From positions 1 to 34,819 of the forward strand of contig JAJYXI010000050.1 in NCBI GenBank assembly GCA_021791055.1: a stretch of DNA of 34,819 nucleotides, given 5' to 3'. Made by a program: the position numbers and the translations under genes. Positions 9,021 to 18,243 of the stretch are shown piece by piece. This stretch comes from Nitrospirota bacterium. Its GTDB lineage: Bacteria > Nitrospirota > Thermodesulfovibrionia > Thermodesulfovibrionales > Dissulfurispiraceae. The notes under the pieces were generated by a model. It was not told the origin of the DNA, searched no databases, and was given only the letters and a program-made list of their open reading frames with translations. The number at the start of each line of letters is the position of its first letter. Position 1 is the stretch's first letter.

Positions 9021-9021
9021 T

Positions 9022-12000
9022 CTATTCCTCCCTGTTTCTCTTTTTCTCCAGAAGCTCGACATCGAGGCCGAGGCTCTGGAGCTCTTTTATTAATACATGG
9101 AATGATTCAGGAACACCCGGCTCAAGCACAGGGTCTCCCTTCACAATGGCCTCATACATGCGGGACCTTCCACTGATATCATCGCTCTTTACTGTCAGGA
9201 ATTCCTGCAGAGTATGGGCAGCGCCGTATGCCTCCAGCGCCCAGACTTCCATCTCTCCAAGTCTCTGACCTCCGAATTGTGCCTTACCGCCAAGAGGCTG
9301 CTGGGTAACAAGTGAGTAAGGACCTATTGAACGGGCATGTATCTTGTCGGCAACAAGGTGGTGCAGTTTCAGCATATACATGCAGCCGACTGTTACAGGA
9401 CGCTTAAACGGCTCGCCTGTCTTTCCGTCATGAAGGGTTATCTGGCCTGATGTCGGAATTCCTGCTTTTTTCAGGAGGTCTTTAATCTCCTTTTCCTTTG
9501 CTCCCTCAAATACAGGTGTTGACACATGAAGGCCAAGCGCCATAGCAGCCCATCCAAGATGGGTCTCGAGTATCTGTCCCACATTCATTCTCGAAGGGAC
9601 ACCGAGGGGGTTAAGGACTATATCAACAGGCGTACCCTCAGGCAGATACGGCATATCCTCTTCAGGCAGCACCATTGATACAACACCCTTGTTACCGTGG
9701 CGGCCGGCCATTTTGTCTCCGACCTGTATCTTCCTCTTCATTGCTATATATACCTTGACGACCTTATTCACACCCGGAAGCAGCTCATCACCCTTCTTAA
9801 CCCTCTCGATCCTTTCGTGATAGCGGGTCTCAAGGTACTTTATATACTGGTTAATCTCGATATTAACCTCTTCTATTTTATTCCTGGCATCCATATCGTC
9901 GATTCTTATCCTTAACAGATGGTCGTCTTTAACCCTGCTCAGATGAGCCTCTGTGAGCTTCTTGCCCTTAGGACATACAACCTCTTTGGTCTTTGAGTCC
10001 TTTACATCTTCAGCAACCTTCTGCCCTGCCATGAGTTTCCTTATCCTTCCGGCCTTCTCTTCCTTGAGAATCTTGATCTCTTCCTCCAAATCCCTCTGGA
10101 GCTCGTTTATGCTGTCTTCCTCTATGCTCTTGGTCCTTTCGTCCTTTTCCACGCCCTTCCTCGAAAGGATCCTTACATCAACAATCGTACCTTCGATTCC
10201 CGGCGGTACATACAGGCAGCTTTCCTTTACCTCTTCTGCCTTTTCGCCGAATATTGCACGAAGAAGCTTTTCTTCAGGTGTCAGCATTGTCTCGCCCTTT
10301 GGCGTAACCTTGCCGACAAGTATATCTCCTGCCTTTACCTCTGCGCCAATCCTGATTATTCCGCTTTCATCGAGATCCCTCAATGCCTCCTCGCCCACAT
10401 TCGGAATATCCCTCGTGATTTCTTCCGGGCCGAGCTTTGTATCCCTTGATTCGACCTCGAATTCCTCGACATGTATGGATGTATAGACATCATCTTTAAC
10501 AAGCCTTTCGCTCAAAAGGATAGCGTCCTCAAAGTTGTATCCTCCCCATGGCATAAATGCGACAATTACATTCTTTCCGAGTGCCAGCTCTCCCATGTCT
10601 GTTGAAGGGCCGTCAGCCAGTATGCTTCCACGCTCAACTCTATCTCCAGCATTGACTATCGGCTTCTGGTTCATACATGTGCCCTGATTGGAGCGCTGGA
10701 ATTTAACAAGGCTATATATATCTACTCCTCCGCCGCTCTCTGTAACCCTTACAACAATCCTTGAGGAGTCAACGCTCTCAACGATACCAGCCCTCTTGGC
10801 GATGCTGAGCCATCCTGAATCCCTTGCAGCAACATGCTCCATGCCTGTTCCAACAACAGGAGCATCCGGCTTCAGCAATGGAACTGCCTGCCTCTGCATG
10901 TTCGATCCCATCAATGCCCTGTTTGCGTCGTCATTTTCGAGGAATGGAATCAAAGAGGCAGAAACACCGACAATCTGTTTTGGCGAGACATCCATATACT
11001 GGACTTCTTCTGGAGATAGCATTTTAAAGTCTCCGCCAACCCTTGCTGAAACAGCCTCGCCTAAGAGATTTCCCCGCTTATCTACCGGGGAGGTGGCCTC
11101 TGCAATAACATATCTTTCGCCCTCTATAGCAGAGAGGTACTCTATCTGGCCTGTAACGCGGCCATTGACAACCTTTCTGTAAGGGGCCTCTATAAAACCG
11201 AAATCATTGATCTTTGCATAAGATGCAAGTGATGTAATGAGTCCGATATTCGGGCCCTCAGGAGTCTCAATAGGGCATATCCTTCCGTAATGGGTTGGAT
11301 GAACGTCCCTGACCTCAAATCCGGCCCTCTCCCTGGTAAGTCCGCCGGGACCGAGGGCTGACAACCTCCTCTTATGGGTTATCTCTGACAGCGGGTTTGT
11401 CTGATCCATAAACTGGCTCAACTGGCTTGAGCCAAAGAATTCCTTAACAGCAGCCATCACAGGCTTTGCATTTATCAAATCGTGAGGCATTGCCGTATCG
11501 AGCTCTGTGAGGGTCATCTTTTCCTTTATGGCCCTCTCCATGCGCACAAGCCCTATCCTGAACTGGTTTTCGAGGAGCTCGCCTATCCCCCTTATCCTTC
11601 TGTTGCCGAGATGGTCGATATCGTCCATCTCCCCTTTGCCTGTCCTGAGATTTAAAAGATAACGCACAATCTCCACAATGTCCCTGTCTGTTAAGACCCT
11701 GACCTCAAGAGAGGTATCCATGCCGAGCTTCTCATTGATCTTCAACCTTCCCACCGGCGAGAGATCATATCTCTTCGGATCAAAGAACAGCCCTGCGAAA
11801 AGTTCCCGAGATGCAGCAGCAGTTGCAGGCTCGCCTGGCCTGAGCTTCTTGTAAATCTCTTTTAATGCATCCTCCTGTGTTGCGACCTTATCGGTAAGAA
11901 GGGTCTCCCTGAACGACGGGAGGTAGTTCACATTATCGATAAAGAGCATGTGCAGGGTATCTATCTTAAGAGAGAGTATCTTGTGGAATACCTCTTCCGT

Positions 12001-12960
12001 GATCTCCTTGTTTCCGTCAAGGATTATCTCACCGGTTGTAGGATCGACGATATCCTTAAGGGTTACCCTTCCGATAATCTCTGTTCTTGTTATAGGAATC
12101 TCCCTTATTCCGGCAGCCTCCATCTTCTTCAATGCCATTTTCGTTATTTTGCTACCCTCTTTTACAATAATCTCCTTGTTATCAGGAGAGACTATATTAT
12201 GTCTTGTCCTGATACCTGCAAGGACATCGCTCACTACCCTTGTATAATGCTCTTTGTCCTTTATCTTTATCTCCTCAACAGGATAAAAGGTCTTAAGCAG
12301 GTCTTCGTTGGAATAGCCGAGGGCCTTGAGCACGATGGTTGCAGGCAGTTTCCTGCGTCTGTCAATCCTTACATAGAGAATATCCTTTGAATCGAATTCA
12401 AAATCAAGCCATGAACCCCTTACCGGAATTACTCTCGCTGTATATAAAAGCCTTCCGCTTGCATGGGTCTTTCCCTTATCAGGAGCAAAATATACTCCCG
12501 GCGAGCGATGCAACTGGCTGACTATAACCCTTTCAGTTCCATTTATAATAAAGCTGCCTGTCTCTGTCATGATAGGTATATCGCCTATATAGACTTCCTG
12601 CTCCCTTGACTCCTTTAATATCTTCTTTCCTTTTTCGTCCTTCTCATAAACATTGAGCCTTACCTTTATCTTAAGTGGCGCAGCATAGTTTAAACCTTTG
12701 AGGAGACACTCCCTCGGTGTCATCTTTGGTTCGCCAAGGGCATACGAAATAAATTCTATTGATGCTGTATCATTATAATCCGTTATAGGGAAGACACTGC
12801 TGAAGGCTGCCTGCAGTCCCTCATCTGTCCTCGTAGCAAAAGTAATATCCTTCTGCAGAAATTTGTCAAAGGACCTTTTCTGAAACTCTACAAGATACGG
12901 CACCTCCAATACAGGCGGCACCTTACCAAAATTTAACCTCTCCCTTAAAAGCTTTGCCAT
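9022..12960 (-). CDS. rpoB: DNA-directed RNA polymerase subunit beta
   Basis: This is a full-length beta subunit of 1312 residues. The rifampicin-pocket cluster reads [20 protein letters not shown] and continues with [10 protein letters not shown], the drug-sensitive wild-type pattern. The [10 protein letters not shown] and C-terminal [23 protein letters not shown] motifs are intact. The start has AAGGAGAGCC directly before the ATG. It is separated from rplL by a 110-bp spacer that holds a long hairpin, and is immediately followed by rpoC. Confidence 0.98.
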   Translation of the reverse strand: MAKLLRERLNFGKVPPVLEVPYLVEFQKRSFDKFLQKDITFATRTDEGLQAAFSSVFPITDYNDTASIEFISYALGEPKMTPRECLLKGLNYAAPLKIKVRLNVYEKDEKGKKILKESREQEVYIGDIPIMTETGSFIINGTERVIVSQLHRSPGVYFAPDKGKTHASGRLLYTARVIPVRGSWLDFEFDSKDILYVRIDRRRKLPATIVLKALGYSNEDLLKTFYPVEEIKIKDKEHYTRVVSDVLAGIRTRHNIVSPDNKEIIVKEGSKITKMALKKMEAAGIREIPITRTEIIGRVTLKDIVDPTTGEIILDGNKEITEEVFHKILSLKIDTLHMLFIDNVNYLPSFRETLLTDKVATQEDALKEIYKKLRPGEPATAAASRELFAGLFFDPKRYDLSPVGRLKINEKLGMDTSLEVRVLTDRDIVEIVRYLLNLRTGKGEMDDIDHLGNRRIRGIGELLENQFRIGLVRMERAIKEKMTLTELDTAMPHDLINAKPVMAAVKEFFGSSQLSQFMDQTNPLSEITHKRRLSALGPGGLTRERAGFEVRDVHPTHYGRICPIETPEGPNIGLITSLASYAKINDFGFIEAPYRKVVNGRVTGQIEYLSAIEGERYVIAEATSPVDKRGNLLGEAVSARVGGDFKMLSPEEVQYMDVSPKQIVGVSASLIPFLENDDANRALMGSNMQRQAVPLLKPDAPVVGTGMEHVAARDSGWLSIAKRAGIVESVDSSRIVVRVTESGGGVDIYSLVKFQRSNQGTCMNQKPIVNAGDRVERGSILADGPSTDMGELALGKNVIVAFMPWGGYNFEDAILLSERLVKDDVYTSIHVEEFEVESRDTKLGPEEITRDIPNVGEEALRDLDESGIIRIGAEVKAGDILVGKVTPKGETMLTPEEKLLRAIFGEKAEEVKESCLYVPPGIEGTIVDVRILSRKGVEKDERTKSIEEDSINELQRDLEEEIKILKEEKAGRIRKLMAGQKVAEDVKDSKTKEVVCPKGKKLTEAHLSRVKDDHLLRIRIDDMDARNKIEEVNIEINQYIKYLETRYHERIERVKKGDELLPGVNKVVKVYIAMKRKIQVGDKMAGRHGNKGVVSMVLPEEDMPYLPEGTPVDIVLNPLGVPSRMNVGQILETHLGWAAMALGLHVSTPVFEGAKEKEIKDLLKKAGIPTSGQITLHDGKTGEPFKRPVTVGCMYMLKLHHLVADKIHARSIGPYSLVTQQPLGGKAQFGGQRLGEMEVWALEAYGAAHTLQEFLTVKSDDISGRSRMYEAIVKGDPVLEPGVPESFHVLIKELQSLGLDVELLEKKRNREE

Positions 12961-12999
12961 GGCTCTCCTTATATTTTGTTAATGAGTTAATGCGTATAT

Positions 13000-13052
13000 G
13001 GGTAAATGAGTAAAAGGAAGAAGTTACAAACATTTCCTTTACTCATCTACCC
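13000..13052 (-). promoter_or_regulatory. Long hairpin in the rplL-rpoB spacer, built from short repeats
   Basis: The arms 13000-13019 and 13034-13052 are nearly perfect inverses (GGGTAAATGAGTAAAAGGAA against TTCCTTTACTCATCTACCC). The arms belong to a run of 7/8-bp units such as TTTACTC and CTACCCAT that fills the spacer to 13078. In E. coli an attenuator and an RNase III site lie at this position between rplL and rpoB. A similar role here is inferred from location and structure only. No U-run follows the stem, so it is more likely a processing site than a strict terminator. Confidence 0.55.
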
Positions 13053-13070
13053 ATTCTCCCATTTACTCTT

Positions 13071-13451
13071 TTACTTGATTTCTACCTTTGCTCCTTCTGC
13101 CTCGAGTTTTGCCTTCATTGCATCTGCTTCTTCCTTTGAAACGCCGGTCTTAAGAGGCTTTGGTGCTCCGTCAACAAGGTCTTTTGCCTCTTTGAGTCCG
13201 AGCCCTGTCAACTCCCTTACCACCTTAATAACCTGAATCTTCTTGTCTCCGGCAGATGCGAGGACTACATCAAAACTTGTCTTCTCCTCAACTGCCGGGG
13301 CTGCTGCAGCAGCAACCGGTGCGGCTGCAACAGCAACTGGTGCTGCTGCTGTAACACCGTATCTCTCCTCAAATTCCTTGATAAACTGTGACATATCGAG
13401 GATTGTCATGTTATCGATAAAACCAAAAACATCTTCCTTTGTAACTGCCAT
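13071..13451 (-). CDS. rplL: Ribosomal protein L7/L12
   Basis: The protein has 126 residues. The N-terminal dimerisation domain is at about 1-32, an Ala/Pro/Val-rich flexible hinge at about 33-53, and the factor-binding C-terminal domain follows, ending in the usual [13 protein letters not shown]. It forms the ribosome stalk with L10 and recruits EF-Tu and EF-G. The gene follows rplJ after 14 nt with an AGGAGG-type ribosome site, matching the standard rplJ-rplL pair. Confidence 0.97.
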   Translation of the reverse strand: MAVTKEDVFGFIDNMTILDMSQFIKEFEERYGVTAAAPVAVAAAPVAAAAAPAVEEKTSFDVVLASAGDKKIQVIKVVRELTGLGLKEAKDLVDGAPKPLKTGVSKEEADAMKAKLEAEGAKVEIK

Positions 13452-13465
13452 TTAACCTTCCTCCT

Positions 13466-13987
13466 TTATGAACTTTTTTTGTTTTTTAATGCTTCCAGTG
13501 CGTATGCAAACTGCGAGAGTGTAGCATTCAATGCACCGGCCAGTTTCGACATCGGCGCCTGCATTGTGCCTGCCAATATGCCAAGAAGAACATTCTTCGG
13601 CGGAAGCTTCGACATGGCCTTGATATCATCGACAGAGCAAAGCCTTCCTTCGATAACGCCGCTTCTCACCTTGAACTTATCGTTCTTGCCGGCGTACTCA
13701 AGAACTTTCTTGGCTGCGGCAATGGGATCTTCAAAACCAAAGGTTATGCCTATTGGACCAACAAACAAATCTGTTGCTGGTTCTGCAGGGGTTCCCTTTG
13801 CAGCGATGCTGCTCAGAGTATTCTTGACAACCTTATACTCAGCGCCAACTTCCTTTAAGATTTTTCTCAGTTCAGCAATCTCTGAAACAGTGAGTCCCTT
13901 ATATTCTGTGAGAACAACCGCCTTTGATCTCGAAAACCTTTCTGATAGTTCTGCTATTTGTTGGGATTTCTTTTCTTTGGTAATCAG
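13466..13987 (-). CDS. rplJ: Ribosomal protein L10, non-canonical start codon
   Basis: This is the stalk base that binds L11/23S rRNA and the L7/L12 dimers. A naive call gives only 100 residues from a TTG at 13768, but the same frame continues upstream through the conserved L10 N-terminus (TKEKKSQQIAELSERF, then AVVLTEYKGLTV). This gives about 173 residues, the normal family length. No ATG, GTG or TTG exists in this frame between the upstream stop and 13768. A perfect AAAGGAGG lies just before ATT-CTG-ATT-ACC. CTG at 13987 has the best spacing (7 nt) and is used here; ATT at 13990 (4 nt) is the alternative. The start is thus either a rare codon or a base error. An L10 leader-like structure lies upstream. 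Confidence 0.9.
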   Translation of the reverse strand: MITKEKKSQQIAELSERFSRSKAVVLTEYKGLTVSEIAELRKILKEVGAEYKVVKNTLSSIAAKGTPAEPATDLFVGPIGITFGFEDPIAAAKKVLEYAGKNDKFKVRSGVIEGRLCSVDDIKAMSKLPPKNVLLGILAGTMQAPMSKLAGALNATLSQFAYALEALKNKKSS

Positions 13988-14022
13988 AATCCTTCCTCCT
14001 TTCCCAGAGACCTCGAAAACAG

Positions 14023-14051
14023 TGTTTAGTGATTAGTGAATTAGTGTTTAG
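14023..14051. repeat. TGTTTAG/TGATTAG heptad repeat in the rplJ leader
   Basis: Four units (TGTTTAG, TGATTAG, TGAATTAG, TGTTTAG) sit between the L10 leader structure and the rplJ ribosome site. The same type of repeat is seen at 16060-16086, 17596-17616 and 17648-17668. Confidence 0.7.
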
Positions 14052-14074
14052 TAAAATTTAACAACACTTAAAAT

Positions 14075-14142
14075 CTGTCTCGGTAGGCTGGCCAATTAAA
14101 CAACAGGGAATAAATTTTACTCCCTGTTATGCCTACTGTCTC
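14075..14142 (-). promoter_or_regulatory. L10 leader (ribosomal protein autoregulation element)
   Basis: In the 180-bp rplA-rplJ spacer the minus strand folds into an outer stem GTAGGC/GCCTAC (14131-14136 with 14083-14088). An inner hairpin AACAGGGA/TCCCTGTT sits inside it (14102-14109 with 14121-14128). An unpaired TTAATTGGCCA stretch and GCCTACCGAGACAG on the 3' side resemble the conserved part of the Rfam L10_leader. In known cases L10-(L12)4 binds this RNA to repress rplJL. The assignment rests on position and partial motif match. Confidence 0.65.
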
Positions 14143-14169
14143 TGACATTCTTAATGCAGGCAATGCCTG

Positions 14170-14859
14170 CTATGCTACTTTTAACTTTGCAATATCTATC
14201 TTTACACCAATCCCCATTGTAGAGGATATGGTAATCTTCTTTATATATTTCCCTTTTGATGTAGAAGGCTTTGCCTTTGTAACCGATTTTAAGATAGCCA
14301 TTGTATTTTCGAGCAGCTTCTCTTTGTCGAATGAAGCCTTTCCAACAGGGACATGGACAATGCCCGCCTTTTCCACCTTATATTCAACCTTACCTGCTTT
14401 TATCTCCTTTACTGCTTTTGCGATATCAAATGTGACTGTTCCCAGTTTAGGGTTAGGCATAAGCCCCCTCGGGCCAAGAATCTTGCCAAGCTTTCCGACA
14501 AGCCCCATCAAATCAGGCGTGGCAACTGTCTTGTCAAACTCAAGCCAGCCCTGCTGTATCTTTTCGACAAGGTCTTCCGCTCCAACATAGTCTGCGCCCG
14601 CATCCTTGGCTTCCTTTTCCTTTTCTCCCTTTGCAAAAACCAATACCCTTACTGTTTTGCCAGTCCCGTATGGAAGAACCACTGTTCCCCTTACCATCTG
14701 GTCAGACTTCTTCGCATCAACGCCGAGGTTTATCGCCATATCAACTGTTTCATCGAACTTTGTAAATTTGCTCTCTTTTACAAGAGCAATCGCTTCCTCT
14801 ATGGAATATTCCTTATTCAAATCTATATTTGATCTTGCACTGTCCATCTTCTTTCCCAT
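14170..14859 (-). CDS. rplA: Ribosomal protein L1
   Basis: The protein has about 229 residues, the usual length, with typical L1 motifs: an early E-A-I-A-L-V-K-E, then [11 protein letters not shown] and [18 protein letters not shown]1 binds 23S rRNA at the L1 stalk and in many bacteria represses its own operon. An ATG two codons earlier (14865) is only 2 nt from the GGAGG. The ATG at 14859 has 8-nt spacing and is preferred. It follows rplK closely; the L10 leader lies downstream. Confidence 0.96.
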   Translation of the reverse strand: MGKKMDSARSNIDLNKEYSIEEAIALVKESKFTKFDETVDMAINLGVDAKKSDQMVRGTVVLPYGTGKTVRVLVFAKGEKEKEAKDAGADYVGAEDLVEKIQQGWLEFDKTVATPDLMGLVGKLGKILGPRGLMPNPKLGTVTFDIAKAVKEIKAGKVEYKVEKAGIVHVPVGKASFDKEKLLENTMAILKSVTKAKPSTSKGKYIKKITISSTMGIGVKIDIAKLKVA

Positions 14860-14872
14860 TTTCATTCCCTCC

Positions 14873-15301
14873 TTAATCCCTTACTTCCACGCCCATGCTT
14901 CTCGCAGTCCCCTTGATTGTATTCATTGCGGACTCAAGAGAAGTGGTATTCAAGTCAGGGAGCTTTGTCTTTGCTATTTCTTCAACCTGAGCAGCGGTTA
15001 TTGCTCCAACCTTATCCTTATTTGGCACGCTGGATCCTTTAACAACACCTGCAGCTTTTTTAATTAACTCGGATGCAGGCGGTGTTTTAAGAATAAATGT
15101 AAATGACCTGTCGTTGTAAATACTTAAAACAGCAGGCACCAGTGTATCGCCCATATTCTGTGTCTGGGCATTAAACTGCTTACAAAATTCCATTATATTA
15201 ATACCATGAGGACCAAGTGCCGGACCAACAGGTGGTGCCGGGTTAGCCTTTCCTGCAGATATCACAAGCTTAACCTGTGCTACAACCTCTTTCTTAGCCA
15301 T
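14873..15301 (-). CDS. rplK: Ribosomal protein L11
   Basis: The protein has 142 residues, the standard length. The proline-rich N-terminal domain ([17 protein letters not shown]) and the rRNA-binding C-terminal domain are intact. L11 sits at the GTPase-associated centre and is needed for stringent-response sensing by RelA. A GGAGGGAGA ribosome site precedes the ATG. The gene lies between nusG and rplA in the canonical order. Confidence 0.97.
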   Translation of the reverse strand: MAKKEVVAQVKLVISAGKANPAPPVGPALGPHGINIMEFCKQFNAQTQNMGDTLVPAVLSIYNDRSFTFILKTPPASELIKKAAGVVKGSSVPNKDKVGAITAAQVEEIAKTKLPDLNTTSLESAMNTIKGTARSMGVEVRD

Positions 15302-15325
15302 CTATCTCTCCCTCCATTCCTTAAT

Positions 15326-15850
15326 TTACGCTTTTTCTGCCTGTGAAAAGGCAAGCTCCACAGGAGTCTGTCTGCCGAATATGCTGACCATGACGCGCAG
15401 CCTGCCGTGGTCCATATCAACCTCATCTATATAACCTACAAAATTACTGAACGGGCCGTCTGTTATCCTTACGCTTTCACCTTTTTCAAACTGGCTCTTA
15501 ACAACTGGCGCAGGCCCCTTTTCCAACTGCTGAAGTATTACCTCAACCTCTTCCTCAGGAAGGGGGACGGGTTTGGCTCCGCCAACAAAACCGGTAACGC
15601 GAAGGGTATTCTTGATGAGGTGCCATGTCTCGTCATCGAGCTCCATCTCAATAAGCATATATCCCGGATAGAACTTCTTATCTGTCTCTTTCTTCTTCTT
15701 GCCCTTCAGCTCTATAACCTTCTCTGTAGGGATAAGTATCCTCGTAATTTTATCCTCAAGGCCTTTGAGTTTAATCTTTTCCTCTATCGAGGCCTTTACC
15801 TTTTCTTCAAAGCCAGAATATGTGTGAACGACATACCAGTTTTTAGCCAT
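15326..15850 (-). CDS. nusG: Transcription termination/antitermination factor NusG
   Basis: The protein has 174 residues. It starts with M-A-K-N-W-Y-V-V-H-T-Y-S-G, the signature of the NGN domain that clamps onto RNA polymerase. A C-terminal KOW domain (about 120-174, with F-E-K-G-E-S-V-R-I-T-D-G-P-F) contacts Rho or ribosomal S10. The gene starts 4 nt after secE, its usual partner. Confidence 0.97.
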   Translation of the reverse strand: MAKNWYVVHTYSGFEEKVKASIEEKIKLKGLEDKITRILIPTEKVIELKGKKKKETDKKFYPGYMLIEMELDDETWHLIKNTLRVTGFVGGAKPVPLPEEEVEVILQQLEKGPAPVVKSQFEKGESVRITDGPFSNFVGYIDEVDMDHGRLRVMVSIFGRQTPVELAFSQAEKA

Positions 15851-15854
15851 ATCT

Positions 15855-16040
15855 TTACCTTACAAGTAGTTTAATTATTTTAGCGAGACCTAAATCCACA
15901 ATACCAAGAAACACCGAAACAACCACAACTGTTGTAATAACAACCCATGTGGAACCAACAAGCTCATCTTTTGAGGGGTAATTGACCTTTTTCGCCTCTA
16001 CCTTTACTTCCCTGAAAAAATTCTTTATCCTCTCAAACAT
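15855..16040 (-). CDS. secE: Preprotein translocase subunit SecE
   Basis: This is a 61-residue single-helix SecE of the short bacterial type. The amphipathic N-terminus (F-F-R-E-V-K-V-E-A-K-K-V-N-Y-P-S) is the conserved SecE element, followed by one membrane segment at about 31-58. It holds the SecY channel together. It is placed directly upstream of nusG and downstream of tRNA-Trp, as in many bacteria. Confidence 0.95.
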   Translation of the reverse strand: MFERIKNFFREVKVEAKKVNYPSKDELVGSTWVVITTVVVVSVFLGIVDLGLAKIIKLLVR

Positions 16041-16059
16041 CTCCGCTCCTTTTTCAGTC

Positions 16060-16086
16060 GTTAGTGAATAGTGAACAGTATTTAGT
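16060..16086. repeat. TTAGTGAATAGTGAAC-type repeat upstream of secE
   Basis: This is a short run of TAGTGAA-type heptads in the tRNA-Trp/secE spacer, of the same family as the repeats at 14023-14051, 17596-17616 and 17648-17668. Next to it the minus strand carries a TATAAT box (in TTTTATAATAG), so a secondary promoter for secE-nusG is possible. Confidence 0.6.
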
Positions 16087-16135
16087 TCTATTATAAAATA
16101 AATTCCTTTTTACTATTCGCTACCCACTGTTTTTG

Positions 16136-16212
16136 TGGCAGGCCAGGAGGGATTTGAACCCCCAACCCTCGGATTTGGAGTCCGACGCTCTAGCCGTTAG
16201 AGCTACTGGCCT
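16136..16212 (-). tRNA. tRNA-Trp (CCA)
   Basis: A 7-bp acceptor stem (AGGCCAG/CTGGCCT), a D arm, an anticodon loop CTCCAAA with anticodon CCA, and a GGTTCAAATCC T arm are all present. The 3' CCA is encoded. It sits between rpmG and secE, a conserved position. Confidence 0.95.
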
Positions 16213-16222
16213 AATCCAACCT

Positions 16223-16375
16223 TTACGACTTGGTCTCCTTGTGCATAGTATGTTTTCTGCAGCTCCTGCAGTACTTCTTGAGCTGAAGCTTATCCGTGGT
16301 ATTCTTCTTGTTCTTCATGCTCGAATAGTTCTTGTCCTTGCACTCTGTGCATTGAAAAAGTATTATCTCTCTCAT
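16223..16375 (-). CDS. rpmG: Ribosomal protein L33
   Basis: This is a 50-residue protein read from the minus strand between tuf and tRNA-Trp. It begins [13 protein letters not shown] and ends T-M-H-K-E-T-K-S. Two CXXC pairs (C9/C12 and C36/C39) form the zinc ribbon of the zinc-containing L33 type. It starts 3 nt after the tuf stop codon, so translation is probably coupled. The order tuf-rpmG-tRNA-Trp-secE-nusG is widespread in bacteria. Confidence 0.95.
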   Translation of the reverse strand: MREIILFQCTECKDKNYSSMKNKKNTTDKLQLKKYCRSCRKHTMHKETKS

Positions 16376-16378
16376 GGT

Positions 16379-17578
16379 TTACTCCAACACCTCTGTAACA
16401 ACTCCAGCACCTACTGTCCTTCCGCCCTCTCTTATTGCAAACCTCAATTCCTTCTCCATTGCTATAGGTGCTATCAGTTCAACTGTTATGTTTATATTGT
16501 CTCCGGGCATTACCATCTCTACTCCCTCAGGAAGGTGCGCTATTCCTGTCACATCTGTTGTCCTGAAGTAAAACTGCGGCCTGTATCCGTTGAAAAATGG
16601 TGTGTGCCTTCCTCCTTCTTCCTTTGTCAATACATATGCCTCTGCCTTGAACTTTGTGTGCGGGGTTATGCTCCCGGGTTTCGCCAATACCATGCCTCTT
16701 TCTACATCTTCTTTTCCTATTCCCCTGAGCAATACTCCGATGTTGTCTCCTGCCCTTCCTTCGTCAAGCAGTTTCCTGAACATCTCTACTCCGGTGGCTA
16801 CTGTCTTTCTCGTCTCTCTTATGCCTACTATTTCTACTTCTTCGCCTACTTTGACTATTCCTCTCTCTACTCTTCCCGTTACGACTGTTCCACGGCCTGA
16901 GATTGTGAATACATCTTCTATCGGCATCAGGAATGGTTTGTCTATCGGTCTTTCCGGTGTGGGCACATAGCTGTCTACTGCGTCCATGAGTTCAAGTACG
17001 CATTTGTATTCAGCGGCATCAAAGTCGTTGCTTCCGCTTTCTACTGCTTTCAATGCGCTGCCTTTGACTATGGGTATGTCGTTGCCGGGAAATCCATATT
17101 TGCTGAGTAACTCCCTTACTTCGAGCTCTACGAGGTCAAGAAGCTCGGGGTCGTCTACCATGTCTACTTTGTTCATGAATACTACTATGTATGGCACTCC
17201 TACCTGTCTTGCAAGGAGTATGTGCTCTCTTGTCTGGGGCATCGGGCCGTCTGCTGCGCTGACTACGAGTATGGCTCCGTCCATCTGGGCTGCTCCGGTT
17301 ATCATGTTCTTGACATAGTCTGCGTGTCCGGGGCAGTCAACATGGGCATAGTGCCTCTTGTCTGTTTCGTATTCGACATGGGCTGTTGCTATGGTGATTC
17401 CCCTTGCCTTTTCTTCTGGCGCATTGTCTATCTGGTCGTATGCCCTGTATTGTGCCAGTCCCTTTATTGCCAATACTTTTGTTATTGCTGCTGTCAGTGT
17501 TGTCTTTCCATGGTCTACATGCCCTATTGTCCCCACATTTACATGCGGTTTTACCCTCTCAAATTTTGCCTTGGCCAT
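16379..17578 (-). CDS. tuf: Elongation factor Tu
   Basis: The protein has 399 residues. The GTPase motifs are intact: G-H-V-D-H-G-K-T-T (P loop, about 19-27), D-C-P-G-H-A-D-Y with the catalytic His, and N-K-V-D. Domains II and III follow, ending G-V-V-T-E-V-L-E. It delivers aminoacyl-tRNA to the ribosome. It is placed after four tRNA genes exactly as tufB is in E. coli, so it is the tufB-type copy. Whether a second tuf exists in an str operon elsewhere cannot be seen. Confidence 0.97.
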   Translation of the reverse strand: MAKAKFERVKPHVNVGTIGHVDHGKTTLTAAITKVLAIKGLAQYRAYDQIDNAPEEKARGITIATAHVEYETDKRHYAHVDCPGHADYVKNMITGAAQMDGAILVVSAADGPMPQTREHILLARQVGVPYIVVFMNKVDMVDDPELLDLVELEVRELLSKYGFPGNDIPIVKGSALKAVESGSNDFDAAEYKCVLELMDAVDSYVPTPERPIDKPFLMPIEDVFTISGRGTVVTGRVERGIVKVGEEVEIVGIRETRKTVATGVEMFRKLLDEGRAGDNIGVLLRGIGKEDVERGMVLAKPGSITPHTKFKAEAYVLTKEEGGRHTPFFNGYRPQFYFRTTDVTGIAHLPEGVEMVMPGDNINITVELIAPIAMEKELRFAIREGGRTVGAGVVTEVLE

Positions 17579-17647
17579 ATCTCCTCCTTAATTCTTAGTG
17601 AATGTTTAGCGAATAGTTGTATAAAGGAACCCAACCTATTCTTCTTT

Positions 17648-17668
17648 ACTATTCACTGTTCACTGATA
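17648..17668. repeat. TATTCAC/TGTTCAC heptad repeat upstream of tuf
   Basis: Heptads of the TATTCAC type lie here. Units in the opposite orientation occur at 17596-17616 (TTAGTGAATGTTTAGCGAATAG). Together they flank a 30-bp stretch between tRNA-Thr and tuf and could fold back on each other in the tRNA-tuf transcript. Confidence 0.6.
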
Positions 17669-17681
17669 ATTACCGTTCTCA

Positions 17682-17754
17682 AGCCCATGACCGGAATTGA
17701 ACCGGTGACCTCATCCTTACCAAGGATGTGCTCTGCCGACTGAGCTACATGGGC
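17682..17754 (-). tRNA. tRNA-Thr (GGT)
   Basis: The acceptor stem is GCCCATG/CATGGGC. The anticodon stem CATCC/GGATG encloses TTGGTAA, giving anticodon GGT. The T arm has GGTTCAATTCC. No CCA is encoded. It is the last tRNA before tuf, matching thrT of the E. coli tufB operon. Confidence 0.95.
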
Positions 17755-17761
17755 GATATGG

Positions 17762-17833
17762 AGCGGGAAACGGGATTCGAACCCGCGACCCTCAGCTTGG
17801 AAGGCTGACGCTCTACCACTGAGCTACTCCCGC
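17762..17833 (-). tRNA. tRNA-Gly (TCC)
   Basis: The acceptor stem is GCGGGAG with one G-U pair at its base. The anticodon stem TCAGC/GCTGA encloses CTTCCAA, giving anticodon TCC. No CCA is encoded. It corresponds to glyT of the E. coli tufB operon. Confidence 0.95.
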
Positions 17834-17857
17834 ACACCTTAAAAATCTCAAATTTCA

Positions 17858-17884
17858 AATCCATGTTTTCGCTATGCGAAAACA

Positions 17885-17887
<3 letters not shown>
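17858..17887. repeat. Hairpin between tRNA-Tyr and tRNA-Gly
   Basis: Inverted repeat CCATGTTTTCGC-TAT-GCGAAAACATGG lies directly after the tRNA-Tyr CCA end. In the polycistronic tRNA transcript it would form an 11-12-bp hairpin, plausibly a processing boundary. No U-run follows. Confidence 0.6.
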
Positions 17888-17969
<82 letters not shown>

Positions 17970-18023
17970 TACCGCGTGTGGAGATTTCATCTCCCACGAA
18001 CCCCTCTTTTCCAATAAACAATC

Positions 18024-18099
<76 letters not shown>

Positions 18100-18110
18100 G
18101 ATAACTTATT

Positions 18111-18140
18111 AATATAAGGAAGTTATTATATACTTGTCAA
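18111..18140 (-). promoter_or_regulatory. Promoter of the tRNA-tuf-rpl-rpo cluster
   Basis: The minus strand reads a perfect TTGACA (18135-18140), then 17-18 nt, then TTATAT/TATATT (18111-18117). Transcription would start about 5-7 nt before the 5' end of tRNA-Thr(TGT), as expected for a stable-RNA promoter. Confidence 0.75.
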
Positions 18141-18191
18141 TCTTAAAATTTCAACTGGTTATAAACATTAGATAATTAGATAGGCCTGATA

Positions 18192-18243
18192 TGACAAGCA
18201 GGACTGGATTACGCTCAGGCGCTCCATCCAGTCCTGCTTGTCA
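18192..18243. repeat. 18-bp perfect inverted repeat after rlmB
   Basis: TGACAAGCAGGACTGGAT at 18192-18209 is perfectly inverted at 18226-18243, with a 16-nt centre that itself contains CGC-TCAG-GCG. It begins directly after the rlmB stop codon. It could act as the rlmB terminator, but no U-run follows on either strand. A small mobile palindromic element is the alternative. Confidence 0.75.

Noticed and set aside
13466-13768. 100-residue rplJ starting at TTG 13768, implying a truncated L10
   Set aside because: The upstream codons in the same frame encode the conserved L10 N-terminus with a strong ribosome site, so the gene is full length with an unusual start.
16133-16900. 255-codon plus-strand frame
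   Set aside because: It crosses tRNA-Trp, rpmG and tuf in antisense. The composition (Tyr/Cys/Ser-rich) is that of a shadow frame.
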